Source: Cystobasidiopsis lactophilus (lineage: Eukaryota > Basidiomycota > Agaricostilbomycetes > Agaricostilbales > Chionosphaeraceae). From it: a DNA stretch of 64,000 bases. Each line of letters starts with the position of its first letter. The first letter of the stretch is position 1. Made by a program: the position numbers and the translations under genes. The stretch covers positions 3,545,883 through 3,609,882 of the forward strand of contig BCIO01000002.1 in NCBI GenBank assembly GCA_001599975.1. The letters run 5' to 3'. This document shows positions 1-12,044 of this stretch, piece by piece. Below the pieces are notes generated by a model. The model was not told where the DNA came from, ran no database searches, and saw only the letters and a program-made list of their open reading frames with translations.

Positions 1-306
1 CAATAGGCTGTAAGCATATGCTGCAGGGAGAAAAGGCAGAGCAAAAAGGGCACAAAAAGAGCAAATTCATGCGCATGAATTTGGTGGCAAGCGCGCTTTC
101 TTTGCTCCAAATCGCGATATTCGACGCGTCCGATGGCCAAGGATCATGCAGTAGAGTGAGGAGGAAGCGGCAGAGGCGGTGACAGAGAGCAAACTGAGAC
201 CGTGGATGCCAAGAGGATCGTGCGCTTCAACGGCTGCCCAGTGGCAAAAGCGTTCCCTTCCCGTCGCCACCACCTTCCTTTTGTTCGCTATTGTCAAGTC
301 TTCTAG
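1..306. other. Upstream region of GH26-like gene
   Basis: No supportable gene. Short open frames on both strands have no recognisable content. The stretch probably holds the promoter and 5' UTR of the gene starting at 307. Confidence 0.5.
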
Positions 307-2047
307 ATGAAGGCCTATATCCTTGCTGTCGCGCTGGTCGCATCAACCACCTGCCTGGCCGAGCCACACGCAGGAGACTACAGCTCTCATTACGCCCGCT
401 CACACTCCAAAAGGGCCATCCGGCGCCGGTCGTCGGGCAAGAAATGCAAGGCAGCTTCCTCGCCCCTTCCTGCCGCTGCATCACACCACTCTGCGACTGC
501 CAGCAGCTCCCACACCGCTGCGAGCGCGTCTGCGTCCTCCAAGAAATCCTCAAAGGCCAAAGGCGATCCCTTCGCGGCCAACGATTACCTTTCCATGAAT
601 GGCGTCGCAATAGGCATCCTGCCAGACAACGGTGACTCTGGTGGATCTCCTCAAGACAGTGCGCGCTTGGGTCTTCATGTGTGGCAAGGAGGTGTGCTCA
701 CTCCAAAATTCAGTCAATGAATTCAACAGTTATGTTGGAGGCAAGGCCTTCAGGTTAGTCCATGAACTTACTTCAATATCCATTGAGAAGGGCTGATGAA
801 GACACGGCGATCAGTGTTGGTCTTTATGCACATGGTGCGCCCCTGTCACGACCTGTCCCCTATCTCAGATCTCAAGATGAAATTTAGTGACGGACGCACC
901 GTTCGACGGTGCTGAACTCTTCGATCTCGGAGCCAGCAAGCTGATGGGCAACTCGGGTCTGGATCCTGGGTCGGTCAGCAAGAACAGCGTGGACTACAAG
1001 AAGGACGCCGTCTTCGACCAGGTCGTGCAATCTGGATCAGTCTTCATCGCCTCCGTCATGCCTCTCACTTGGAATGGCCTTACGAAGGACAACAACACCC
1101 AAGCAGTTCGGATTGTTAAGGCCATGAAGCGATTCACCGACGCCGGCGTCGTCTCTTACCTCCGATGTGAGCTTCCTTTTATTCTGAACGGCGACCATTA
1201 TCTGAGGCCTTGCCACACAGTCGCCCACGAAGCTGTAAGAGCAATGCGTCTTGTCTGGGACTCGCCTCACCAATTTGTCGTGCAGAATTGGTACAACTCT
1301 GACTCCTGCACCGAAGCCCCGGGCGGCGGCAAGGTCTACCTAGGAGGCCCTTCGGATGTCAAGGAAGGCTGGGCCGTTGTAGCCGCTGCCCGAGACCAAT
1401 ATGGTGAGCTTTACCTTCCTGAGTGTGAGGACGCCGAACTGACCTTCCTCTCAGCTCCGTCCGTTCCCTCTGCCGTCCATATTCTCCACAGCCCCTAATG
1501 CTGTAGCAGAGATGTAAAACTGTACTGGTCGCCAAACGCAGGTAGTCAAGACCAAATCGAGCAATACGCCCCCGACGATAAATCCACAATCGACATGGTC
1601 GGCATTGATTACTACCCCGGAGATGTTGGCTCTGCTAATCTGGATGGGTATCAATGGGTGCGATCCTTGTTGCTTGATGTCTTAGTGACACTGCTGACCA
1701 TGAATGATCTCGGTGGCCATCTTGCAGCTCCACGATAATTACGCTTCGGCCACTGTGCCTTTCACGATTGGCGAGACTGGCTCTACCCAAGACATCTCGA
1801 CCAGGCAAGCGCTGCTGAAAGCCTTCACCTCCACCGAGCAGACCAGCAAGATGCCTCACTTCAAGTTGCTTAACTACTTCAACTACAACAAAGGTGGGTT
1901 AAACGTTTTCAGCTTCACAGGTTTTCTCTCTGAAACAATGACGTCTTACCTGTCACTGTAGGCGCTGACTTCATGGTCGGAGGGAAAGCGTGTGGCGACT
2001 GCGACGAGGCTCAAGTCAAGAGCTTCTTCAAGAGCGTCGCTTCATGA
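307..2047 (+). CDS. Secreted GH26-like glycoside hydrolase (beta-mannanase type)
   Basis: A secreted enzyme predicted to cleave beta-mannan or related cell-wall glucans. The N-terminus is a signal peptide (MKAYILAVALVASTTCLA), then a basic Ser/Ala-rich linker with KR sites, then a TIM-barrel catalytic domain. My model has nine exons: 307-658, 714-753, 815-834, 888-1166, 1221-1234, 1286-1403, 1512-1657, 1728-1893 and 1962-2047. Together they give 406 residues in one frame. Landmarks match GH26-like proteins: LRFAHEANWYN (Glu as acid/base), KLYWSPNAG, DMVGIDYYPGD and FTIGETG (Glu as nucleophile). Two exons are very short (20 and 14 nt), and the 14-nt one carries the acid/base Glu. The family call rests on motif memory; a neighbouring clan-A glycosidase family is possible. 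Substrate is not established. Confidence 0.72.
1221..1234 (+). other. 14-nt microexon with catalytic Glu of GH26-like gene
   Basis: The introns on either side are 1167-1220 and 1235-1285, both GT..AG. The exon supplies most of FAHEA, so joining gives LRFAHEANWYN, the expected acid/base motif. The downstream intron is 51 nt with no stop in frame, so retaining it would insert 17 residues directly after the motif. Confidence 0.7.
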
Positions 2048-2798
2048 GGCGACTTTCGGCTTCGAGATGACCTTTACGAGTGTGACTTCTGGAAATGCCA
2101 CTGGCTGGTGCTTCTTCGGTATGTTTGGGCAGGAGAGACGGGATGGCGCATTGTTGTACGGTCTTTTGGCTTGAAGCTGGAAGCGCTTCTTTTCTTGGGC
2201 GCCAGTCCCTGTTGTTGCTGGGCGACATACCCTTTTATCGTTTTATGCAAAGATCTTGGTCTACCGCAAGCAAAATTATCTGCGCGAGCGAGTCGCCACC
2301 TCTGACTGGTGCCGGCTCGGTTGGTGGACGGTCACCAGTTCCCCAACTCGCTGCTGCGCTCGACCATTCTTCTGCACACGACTCCTCTTCTTCTTCGAGG
2401 TGTCGAGTTTCTCGAAGATCCTTGAGCGTCCTAGCCAGATCCTTCCAGCTCTAGATCTTCTCTGCATGGCGCGCCGCTTTGCTTTTGTGCCGGAGGCTCG
2501 AGCTTCTGCAGTCGGAGGGGCATCTTCTTCAAAGGCGACTCTCCAGAAGGCATGGGCGTTCGAAGTTCTGCGCCCTGTCGTCGTTCGGGCGACAGTCAGA
2601 CTTCCCTTTGTGCCGCTGTGCGTTTCCTGTCCCTGACTCCGGGTCGAGGCCGTTCGGTCCGTCTCCCTATGGGCTTGCAGCCTGTCTTGAGCCACCATGT
2701 ATGCATGCCATTTGTAGTGAGTTGGGCTGTCTGGGTGAGCCGTCGAGCCTCTGCTGGTACCTCTTCTTGGTGTGACTGAAATCTTCTCCCGGCAAAAG
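2048..2798. other. Gene-poor stretch, holds 5' part of next gene
   Basis: Open frames occur on both strands, including a long minus-strand one, but they are Arg/Ser-rich with no recognisable motifs. The first exon and signal peptide of the membrane-protein gene, whose readable coding begins near 2799, should lie here; I could not fix it. An acceptor (CAAAAG) ends at 2798. Confidence 0.4.
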
Positions 2799-4868
2799 CG
2801 GTCGACCGGGCCCCCACTGTCGCTCTTGGCGTAGAGCTCACTGGCGCAGATGGAGCCCAGGTCGACGATGTAGTGTTGCTCAACGGTCAATACGGCTCGG
2901 ACCTCTCCTCAGCGACTGGGCAAGACGGCCTCTTGCAACCCTTCCTGCAATCTTCCGTTCAGCAGCAGGCGGTACAGGGTTTTTCGTACAGCCTCCAAGA
3001 CACCGCTGGCACCGTCTCTCTCTCCTCTTCCACCTCCCTGCTCGCTTTCTCGAATACCTTCTTCAGGGCCTCGTCGGCAGCCGGTCAGAATGTCATTCTC
3101 AGCTTTGTGCTTCGCCAAGACGCTTTCGCCATTCTCAATGTCGCAAATGCCCCCATCTCCTCCTTACAAGTGTTTGACGGCTGTCCATATGTCTCGATGT
3201 GGAACTTTGGCTCCGGGGTGCAGTTCTCGCTGGCGTCTGTTCAGCTCACTTCGTCCATCACCAACGGCTCGTCTTACTGTCAGAAAAACCAATTCAACAC
3301 GGACGGGACCTGTGCAGCTTGCGATGCCAGTTGCGCGTCTTGTTTTGGTGCCAACGCTAACAACTGCCTGTCTTGTCCTCTCGACTCTCGCGTTGTGGCC
3401 GGGAAATGCACACAAGCAACTTGTCTCAATGGCGCCAGTCAGATCTCAGGGTGCGTCCGTTGTCTGGACGACTCCCTTTTCGTTGTTCATAGGCATGGGC
3501 AGTCTCGGCGTTTGCTTGGAAGAGCTCACTTCCTTCACGGACATCAATTTCACTTCCCACCCCCCTGGTGTTGTCGCTACTCCAAAAGTAGCCATCATCG
3601 TGTCGATCGCAGTCGGAGGCTCTTTCCTGTTGTTCTTTGCCGTCTGCTACCTCCGACGTCGCCGAGCGCGCCGCATCCAGCCCTTGAACGCCTGGGCCCA
3701 GAAGAACTTCAAGGCCACATCCAGTGGAGTTAGACAACCGCCTTTGGTTGCTCCCATGCCGCCAGTGTCGCATTCGCAGCCTTACTCGGCGGGGCCAAAC
3801 GCCGGGCGAGGCCGGGCTGGCTCCATTGGATCGGATCAATCTTACGGCCACTATGGTCGACTCCAAAGCCCTGATTGTACGTCCGAGCATTGTCCATCAC
3901 CTGGATCTATATCTGACCTGTCGCGTTCAGCCGACATCCCATACTCGGTGGCGGTAGAGTCAGATGGAGGTCCGACAGCAGCAGACCAAGAGGAGTGGGA
4001 ACGGCGCCAACTAGACCTCCAGAGGCGGAAAGAGTATGAGCTAGCCAGGCTTCGGAGAGAAGCGGCCGCGGTCAGGAAGGCTTCCGAAAGGCGCCGCCGT
4101 GCCGCCACCTCTGTTTCCTCAGAGGAGAGTGAAGGGTGGGAGCTGAAGCACATCAAGAACGGAGGCTCAAGGGACGTAGACGACGAAGAGGACGAGCTAC
4201 CGCACCGAGGCCACCGGCGCAAACCATCGTCCTCGCCTCGATCGCCACCAAACACCGCGAAACGGAACTCGCCGCCAAGATCGGCTCGCAGAGCTACAGG
4301 GGCCAGTCGGTTGGACGAGTGGCAACAAGGCTTCAAGAAAGTTAAGCCCGATCCAGTGTTGCCCGCCACTACTATCTTCACCAGTCACCCGCCGCACCCG
4401 TCACCGGCCTCGCCACCATCGATCCGCAGCGTACCCAGTAAGGAACCGCCGACGGCAACGAGCTCCAAGTTTGGCCAGCGAATCAAGCAATGGGTTGATG
4501 TGCGTTTGCTTCTTGTTTGAACCAGATTGAAGAGACGTTCAGACCGGAATGTTCAACAGGAACCCAAGGAAGAGCTGGATCTCCCAATCACGATCTTCGG
4601 CGCGCCCACGACCGTGGTCTATCCCCCTCCTCCAGCGTCGACCGCTGCGCCGTCCATCATTAAAGGGCATTCACGAAGCGCCTCGCGCGAGAGCAACAAG
4701 TCGCCCATCTTTCAGCCTCGGTCTGAAGCCATTTCGGACGCCATGACTTCGGTGTCTCGCAACCAACGTAAAGCAAGATCTGTAGGGTCACATAGGAGCA
4801 GTGTAGCGGACGATAGAAGTGTACAGAGGTGGCCCTCCCATACTCGGCGCTCCCCGGGCGCGGGGTAA
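2799..4868 (+). CDS. Cysteine-rich single-pass membrane protein (5' end unresolved)
   Basis: A type I plasma-membrane-like protein of unknown function. The readable coding starts after an acceptor at 2798; the signal-peptide exon upstream is not identified. The ectodomain of roughly 220 residues is followed by a furin-like cysteine cluster (CAACDASCASCFGANANNC, then CLSC) and GLGVCLEELTSF, reached by an intron ending at an acceptor just before the Leu codon. A transmembrane helix (VAIIVSIAVGGSFLLFFAVCYL) with a basic stop-transfer RRRRARR follows. The cytoplasmic tail is long, Ser/Pro/Arg-rich and charged, with a short coiled-coil stretch of Glu/Arg repeats, and reaches the stop at 4866-4868 after one more intron near 4511. 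Fungal surface proteins with this layout are known in basidiomycetes, but I cannot name a function. The stop is 2 bp before the next gene's likely start. Confidence 0.62.
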
Positions 4869-4870
4869 AC

Positions 4871-6917
4871 ATGGCTCTCTCAAAAACTTCTTGTTCGCCA
4901 CCCAATACCTCGATGGCAGCCAATCTTCAAAAAGCGCTTCGATGCATCGCCAGCACATCCCGGACTGGCGCCCCTGCCCTTAGCAGGCCCGGCCAGAACG
5001 CGGTCCGCCTGTTCAGCTCGAGCGTGCGCCGGTCGGATGGCGAAGTCGTCGGCCTGCCCTCGCTGAACAACATGACGGAGGAGGAGGAGTCGATGAAGGA
5101 CCTCGTGCGCAAGTTCGGCAACGAGTACTTGACGCTCGACAAGGTCCGGGAGATGGACGAGGCAGAGAAGATGGACCCCGCCGTGATCCAAGCTCTGTTC
5201 GACCAGGGTTTGATGGGTGGGCTCTCGCGCGACTCGCTGCTGCCTGCGCCCCGCTGACTTGTGGTACAGGCATCGAGACGCCACCCGAATACGGTGGAGC
5301 GGGCATGTCGTTCACGTCCGCGATCATCGCCATCGAGGAGCTCGCCAAGTTCGATCCCAGGTTCGCTCGCCCTTCCTCGGAGTCAGCTTCGCAGCCATTC
5401 TGACATAGTCTACAGCGTCTCTGTCCTCGTTGATGTCCATACCACCCTCACTCAGGTCGGTCTTGAGCGCTCGCAAGGAGTAACTCTAATTCACGCGGCT
5501 TTCTAGATGATCATTCGCACCCTTGGCACCGACAAGCAGAAGGAGAAGTACTTGCCCGTTCTGTCGAACAGCAAGGTGCGTCCATCTTTTGATTGCACGG
5601 CGAGCGAGATCTGAACGCAGCATCTCGGTTGGTGAATCAGATTGCATCCTTCTGCCTGTCCGAGCCCTCTTCCGGCTCCGATGCTTTCGCCATGAAGACC
5701 CGCGCAGAGAAGACCAAGGATGGCTATGTTATTAACGGCAGCAAGATGTAAGCTTTAACCGAGCTTACCGAAACCAAGGTGAAAAGGGCGAAATCTGACC
5801 CTCGCCGCCAGGTGGATCACCAACTCTGCTGAAGCCGAGATCTTCCTCGTGAGTGTCCGGTCGCTTTCAGACATTCTTCTTTTGTGTCTGACCGTGCTGT
5901 CTTCTCGCAGGTGTTCGCCAACCTCGATCCCTCAAAAGGCTACAAGGGCATCACCTGCTTCATTGTGGAGAAGGAATGGGGCGTTGAGATTGCCAAGAAG
6001 GAGCAAAAGCTGGGCATCAAGGCTTCGTCCACTTGCGTCGTCAACTTTGACAACATCAAGGTGCCGCTCGAAAATGTGCTCGGCGAGGAGGGCAAGGGCT
6101 ACAAGATTGCCATCGAGAGCTTGAACGAAGGTGCGCATCGACTTTCAGCCAATGGTTCAGGCTGGCCAAAGATGCTGACGCCTTAAATTGGATCCGATAG
6201 GCCGCATTGGCATTGCTGCCCAAATGCTGGGTCTGGCTCAAGGCGCCTTCGAGAAGTCTGTTCCTTACACCTACCAACGCACTCAGTTCGGCAAGCCAAT
6301 TGGAGAGTACGTCTTTCAATCGAGGTTCCTACAGGGGTATAGGAGCTAAGAGCCGGTGAACTTGCAGCTTCCAAGCTAGTACGGCATCCATCACAGGGTC
6401 TAGTCCACGGATCATCTAAGTTGACTTTTCTATTCACAGTGGGCCACCAGTTCGCCGATATCTACACCCAGATCGAGCAGGCTCGCCTGCTGACCTACAA
6501 CGCTGCCCGTCTCAAGGAGGAGGGCAGGCCCTTCCAAATGGAGGCCGCCATGGCCAAGTATGTGGCGTCTCAGGTTGCCAAGCGCGCCAGCGAGAAGGCG
6601 ATCGAGTGGTGCGGTGGCCTTGGATTGTGAGTTTGCCGCCCATCTTTGACAGGAGGTCCATCTGCTGAAACATTCTAAATAGCACCCGCGAGACCGGCAT
6701 CGAGAAGTACTATCGAGACGCCATGATCGGGAGTATCTACGAAGGTCGGTGAAAGCAATCTCGTTAGTGATAGGCGCGCTTTTAGGCTGATAATCAAATC
6801 CAGGCACCTCCAACATCCAGCTCGAGGTCAGTTGCTGTCCTACCCGCGCGAAAACCTAATCTCACGCCTACTTCTCTGCAGACCATCGCCAAAGGCATCA
6901 AGAAGCAGTACGCTTGA
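4871..6917 (+). CDS. Short/branched-chain acyl-CoA dehydrogenase, mitochondrial
   Basis: An FAD-dependent dehydrogenase that forms the alpha-beta double bond of short or 2-methyl-branched acyl-CoA in mitochondrial beta-oxidation or isoleucine/valine breakdown. About ten exons read together give a presequence rich in Arg/Ser (RLFSSSVRR), the N-terminal helical domain (PPEYGGAG), the FAD/substrate loop [13 protein letters not shown] with [11 protein letters not shown], and the C-terminal helices. [19 protein letters not shown] contains the catalytic Glu, at the position used by ACADS/ACADSB enzymes. A 23-nt exon (6804-6826) encodes the TSNIQLE part. In-frame ATGs lie at 4829, 4871 and 4913; 4871 has the best context (A at -3, G at +4), and 4913 would give a shorter presequence. 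The closest family match by eye is ACADSB. Confidence 0.9.
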
Positions 6918-7686
6918 AAGGTCACAGCCAGGTTGGGGCATTCAAAACGATTTTTGCCACCGGGTGTTTGGGCGAGATCTCTGCTCTTTTGTTATGTCGG
7001 AGGCTCGAGAGAGGTGGCGCGGCTTGCATTGTCACTCTAAACCAATTCAGTCGAAGGGAAAGGCCTCCGCTTTCTGCCCAAGCGGCGCTATGACTACGCC
7101 CGAGCACTGCCCGCTCCGTTCAACCTTTTCGCCCGGATCTGCCATAACGTCGCTGGGAGATACTGCTGAGGCAATTGCTCGAGGCTGGTCTGATGTGCTC
7201 TTTCTGCATTTGGTTCTGCGACTGCCCCACAGCCGACACAGGGGAAGAACTGCGATAACGCCAATGCTCAGCTCCATTCAAAAGTGGTTGCCTCCTGACC
7301 TCCAGCTCCGCATAGCTTAATTATGACAACACTGCCCGCGAGCATGGCGTTCCCTTTATTCATTTTGCTTTGAACGTGTTATCCTTCTTGTCCGAGCCTC
7401 GGGCAATGCCTCTGCTTTTGCGAAGACCTGGCTCTGCCGCGCTGCTGTCGTTCTCCCTTCCGCGCCTTTTGCCAACGTCTGTTCCGAGCAAGGTTCTCAC
7501 GGCACGGCACTGCATAGTCAGCTCGTGGGCTTCGTGTTTGAGAGCGCGGTGTCCTGCGGCGCCTTGCTGGAAATTGTTTTCGTTCGGTCCTTGCAATTCG
7601 CTGCTTGCGACGCCACTGATCTCATGCAAGCTCTTTATCAGCCGACCCAACAAATTTTTCTTGATCGGCCATGTAGTTGGAGGCAC
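6918..7686. other. Intergenic, 3' UTR and promoter
   Basis: Two long plus-strand frames (6832-7320 and 7370-7786) look like chance: biased composition, no family features, and overlap with the real exon starting at 7687. I see no repeats or RNA genes. Confidence 0.5.
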
Positions 7687-8844
7687 ATGGAGCCCTACAA
7701 CCCTTACAGCTCGGGTTCTAGGTCTTCGAGCAAGCGATCCTCCAGCTTTGGCCAATCCTCTCCGGTGCAAAGCAAGTTTGATCTGATTTTCTTTTGACTC
7801 AATATTGGGGCTCCTCTAAGCGTTGCATCTTCGCCAGGCTCGTTTTCTGGGCAGCTAACAAGTGGCCTGCAGCTCAATGCCCCTGCCATTTACGAACCGC
7901 CGGTGGCCCCGCCAAACTCTTCTTCTTTCTCCACATACTCGCCGTCGCCGCTTCCTCAGTCCTTCTTTGGAACACAGTCTGGGTCCCAATTCTCGGTGCC
8001 GCCATCGGCATCGACATCGAGCTTCGCCAGCCCCCTTCGCGAGCCCGATGATGGCGTACGATGCGCCCTTCCAGCCCTCGCCGTATGGCTCACCAGTGAC
8101 ACCTTTTAGCCTACCGACGTCCTCTCGGTACAGCTCTGGTCGGCGACTCAGTCATCCTCCAGCAGTCGACCCTTCTCTTGCCACCGGCCCACCCCCTGCT
8201 TTGCGGTCGCGAGCCTCGGTATCCTTCAGGCCCGATTCTTCCGCCTCTCCAAGTTTCTTTGCACAGCCGAAGTCGTCAGCTTTATACAGCAGCACCCCTT
8301 CGCCCAAGTCGCACAAAACCAGCTCATCGACCTCTTCTGGCTCGTCTCTTTCGACAACATTCTCTCGCACGGTGACCTCACCCGTCTATTCCAAACGAGG
8401 GAGATCAGCATCGGTGATGTCGGACCACCCTGGATCTGGTCAAGAGAGTTGGGGCCAAACGCCGTCGTCCACGAAGCCGATCGAGTCCTTCAAGTTTGAC
8501 GTACCTGCTACAATCTATCCTCCGTGAGTCTTCACAATTTTCTTGTTCTTTGTTTGTGTTGAGTCGGCGCTGAACCGGACCGAGGCAGAGTGGCGTTGCC
8601 TCCGGTGGCCGTCAGCCCGTCGCCTTTCCTTCCCGTGGAGGACCCGAACGCGACTCGGATCACTCCGAGGGGGCAACACTATTTGGAGACCGAGATCGAG
8701 CCGCGGCTGACTCAGCTGGAATATTCTACCCAACAGTTCATCGCCAATCAGCGAGCCCAGAGGGCGCTCCAAGATTCAATGCTCTCAGCCGCGACGTTGC
8801 CGCCGCCGTCTTCCAAGAATGGCGCCAGGACCAAGAAGCGATGA
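7687..8844 (+). CDS. Ser/Pro-rich low-complexity protein with short C-terminal helix
   Basis: Unrecognised protein. It starts MEPYNPYSSGSRSSSKRSSS and stays Ser/Pro/Thr-rich for about 250 residues, then ends with a more ordered helical segment (YLETEIEPRLTQLEYSTQQF) and a basic tail. The first intron, 7772-7837, needs a GC donor (GCAAGT) to join VQ to SSFSGQL in frame. A second frame change near 7980-8045 needs either a poor GT donor (GTCCCA) with an acceptor before the codons for GPMMAYD, or a sequence error. The last intron ends before VALPPVAVSPSPF. Composition suggests a disordered regulatory or scaffold protein; no motif gives a function. Confidence 0.5.
7772..7837 (+). other. GC-AG intron
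   Basis: 66-nt intron with donor GCAAGT, the usual consensus of GC introns, and acceptor CGCCAG. The only nearby GT (in CCGGTG) would put the next exon out of frame and bring a stop within six codons. The GC donor gives phase 1 on both sides and a continuous Ser/Pro-rich reading. Confidence 0.6.
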
Positions 8845-9305
8845 GCATGGCTTATTGGAGGTGGAATGCACTGGAGCTTGCCGCTCTCGCCACCGGGCGA
8901 GACAGCGACGTTTAGCTCATTCAGCCAGGACGGACATTTGGAGCTACTACAACTACTTACACACATCATTAGCAACTTTAGATGCCTTTACGATCTGCCA
9001 TGTAATCTATAAAGCCCACCCGCAAGTCTCTAATCAAATCATCACACACAGTGACCTGTGCGCCTCACTCCTGTCACCCAGACTGCCATAGTCGCTCGCC
9101 TTTTACAGACTTGGTGAGTCTCGCTCAGCCGCACAACCCTTGCTACTATGCCGTCTTGCCTGCCTGCCCTGCGCTCCGGCCTTTGCTTGCTTCGAACGAA
9201 CGGCGGCTGCTCGCTTCTCCCTCTCCAATAAATTGCCCAGCTCGGAATGCTGACTTTGCTCGGCCGCCGCGCTTCGTGTTTTGAAGGACTCTTGCCCTGT
9301 CCACG
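8845..9305. other. Intergenic, probable promoter of ARS2 gene
   Basis: No gene seen. An AT-richer patch around 8950-9030 includes TCTATAAAG near 9007, a possible core promoter element about 300 bp before the ARS2 start. Confidence 0.4.
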
Positions 9306-11991
9306 ATGAGCTGGCAAGGCCGGCCAGAACCACCGCTGATGCGCTACCCTGGCCCTCCGCTGCCGCCGAGAATGGATGGCCCTCCCAGGTTTGACGAGTT
9401 TGGCCGGGAAGCACGCGGCTCGTATGGCCCACCCATGCACTACCCAGGTGCGTGCCTTGGCGCTGGATTCGATTTGGGCCGGGGCTGAGCGCTGGGGAAC
9501 GCAGCGGATGCGCGAATGAAACGGGGGAGGTCACCATCGCCGCCGCCGCGCCATCATGATTACCCTCCACTGGATGCCTACGGTGCGTCAAGGCTCTACA
9601 TCAGACCTTGTTCTCTGATCCGATATGTGTTTTTGTTGCACAGGCCGGCCATACGACCGCGACTCATATTATGGCAGAGACCGATACCCGCCGCCGCCTC
9701 CACCTCCCCCAAGGTGTGTTCGATTTTCTCCTAGTTCGTCTTTAATGACTCATCAGTCGCGTCGAATGCACAGACGCCGAGTGCCACCGCCTGAAGACGT
9801 GGAATGGCTGGTGACGTTTGAGCACTTTGAGGACTATATCGAGGACAACTTCCCGGACGTGTTCCGCGACAAGGAAAAGCTGGACGAGGCATGGACCAAT
9901 TACAAGCGCGAGTTTTACAAGAAGCTCGACAAGCTCTTCTTCAAGGAGCACCTCGACCGCGCCTGGTTCAAGGACAAGTACGACCCTGTGCTCGACTCGC
10001 AGCGCCAAAGAGTCCGGTCTAGAGGCCAACAGGATCGGCTGGAGCTGTTCTTGAATCAGCTGAAGGCTGGGGATTATGATAATTTGGTCTTGGAGCAGAA
10101 TGGTGCGCCTGACTCCCACTCCTTGCCACTAGATTCGGATAATGAATCGGCTGTGTTTGTTCACAGTTGGCAGGAAGGAGGAGACTGATACAGCTACCAA
10201 TGGCACCGAGTCCAAGCCCGACACGACAGAGAGAAGGTGCGCATGCCTTTGACCTGACTTCTTCGTGGAGCAAGCCCTTAAGACCCGCACAGAGAGGAGA
10301 TTCTCACTATACCCGCGCATGAAAACGAGTTCGTCATTAAGGCTGTCTCCCAAGACATCTCGCGAGAAGCCCTGGAGAAGGTTGGTGGCGCTCATTACTA
10401 AAGTCATCCTTTCTGACTTTCGATTTGCCCCATCGACAGCACCTCAGCCAAGTCGAAGGGTTCGACTATGTCACCATCTCCGACCCCAACCCCCAAAAGC
10501 GCTTCAACCGAGTGGCCTTTGTCGCTTTTCGACCCGGCACCGACATGGCGAAAGCCGAGGAGGTGCTTTTCGAATCTAAGGTGTGCCCAGAATTTCATCT
10601 GTGGAGATCAAGCTAACCCTTCTCGGACGTTTTGTTTCTTGCCCAGATCGAAGAGTTTACGCTGCACATGAACCGCACCACCGGAGACAGCACCGCCAGG
10701 GCACGGGTGCTGGCTAGCATTTACGCCGAAACGGAGCGGCTGTCCAAGGATCTCGATCAAGCAAAGCAGCTGGTGGACCGCTTGGAATCAGAGGCGGGCG
10801 GCAATGTCCAAGGCAGCCAGGCGGTCTTGGCCAAGTTCGAGGAGCTGGAAAAGGCTCTCGATGCCAAAGCAGAAGAAGCTAGCACACCTGCCGAAACCGC
10901 TCAGAATATTAAGGTGAGGACATCTCCCTTCAAGCAAATAGCCCTCTGCTTAACTTGTCTGTCGTTCGCAGATCCGGACCAAACTCGACCTATTCTTGCA
11001 ATACCTCCGCGTGGCGTTCAACACCTGCTACTACTGCGCCTCGGTCGCCAACTCGCCAGAAGAGCTGGCCCGGAAGTGCCCCAAGCATGTCAGGCGCTTG
11101 CTGGCGGACGAACGCGGCCCCCAAAAGAGCCGAGACTTCAGGCAAAAAGGTCGGTCGCTGCACTCCATTGCAGCTTCATGTTTGCTAATCATACATCGGC
11201 CTTGACAGAGCTGTCCAATGCCCGAGCTTTTGACGACCGGATCGGCATGCTACTGGATGTCAACTTTGTCAAGGTGGAGCAGTTTGGCGGAACCAAATGG
11301 GACGAGTGCGTTTTGCTTCCACCTCTATGAGCTGTACGACAACTGCTCAGCCATAATCGTGGAACGCACAGAGTCCTGCACCAGCAGACGGCCAAGCACT
11401 TGAAAGTGGAAGAGGAGGGCAAATTCCGCTGCCTGAACTGCAACAAGCTGTTCAAGGCGCTCAACTTTGTCGAGAAGCACGTCTTCAACAAGCACCCCGA
11501 GCTGCTCGACCTTAAAGAGCTGGAGCATGTGAGGCTGTCCATGGCCCATCATTGGCTTCGAGTCGCTGATGGGCTCCTCGGCGTCTTCGCAGGTCAAATT
11601 CTTCAACAACTACGTTTTGGACCCCAACCGCGTTCTGCCGCCCATCCCAGAGCCACCTGAGCGTCGTCCTCCCCCGCCGCCTGCACCCATTTCCTATCCG
11701 CCGCCTTTGCACTTTGTGAGTGGGCCCTTCACCTTGGCAAACTAGCCTTTGTTGACTGTCCTTGGCCATACACAGTCCGGCAATGGCTCGCCACATGCGG
11801 GTGGGATGCGACTGAGCGACCGGATCGGCGACCGGCCAGAGGAGCCTCTGATCAAGCGCATCAAGAGGGCGGGCCCACCACTCGAGCCGCCGCCAGATGC
11901 CAGGCCGGACCCCAGGGCCGGCAAGCTCACTTCGTACAACGATCTAGACTCCATCTCTGCCCCTCAGGGGGAACCAGAGTTGGACTACTGA
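9306..11991 (+). CDS. ARS2/Serrate RNA effector homologue
   Basis: A nuclear zinc-finger protein that links the cap-binding complex to RNA processing and decay; fission yeast Pir2 and plant SERRATE are relatives. The N-terminus is Pro/Arg/Tyr-rich (MSWQGRPEPP, RRRVPPPEDVEWLVTFEHF). Next comes the conserved helical domain (FEDYIEDNFPDVFRDKEKLD, then FYKKLDKLFFKEHLDRAWFKDKYDP), an RRM-like segment with ISREALEK, a helical Mid region (LDLFLQYLRVAFNTCYYC) and the C2H2-type finger EGKFRCLNCNKLFKALNFVEKHVFNKH. The tail is Pro-rich (PPPPPAPISYPPP) and Arg-rich. About eleven exons are needed, all with GT..AG junctions. The order and spacing of domains match the family well. Confidence 0.88.
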
Positions 11992-12044
11992 TGAAAGATG
12001 ATCTCGCGTGAAATTGAACTTGCACCAAACCCATCGCTCCAAAA

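Noticed and set aside
2276-2890. 204-codon minus-strand open frame
   Set aside because: Arg/Ser/Thr-rich with no motifs, and it overlaps the well-supported plus-strand exon from 2799.
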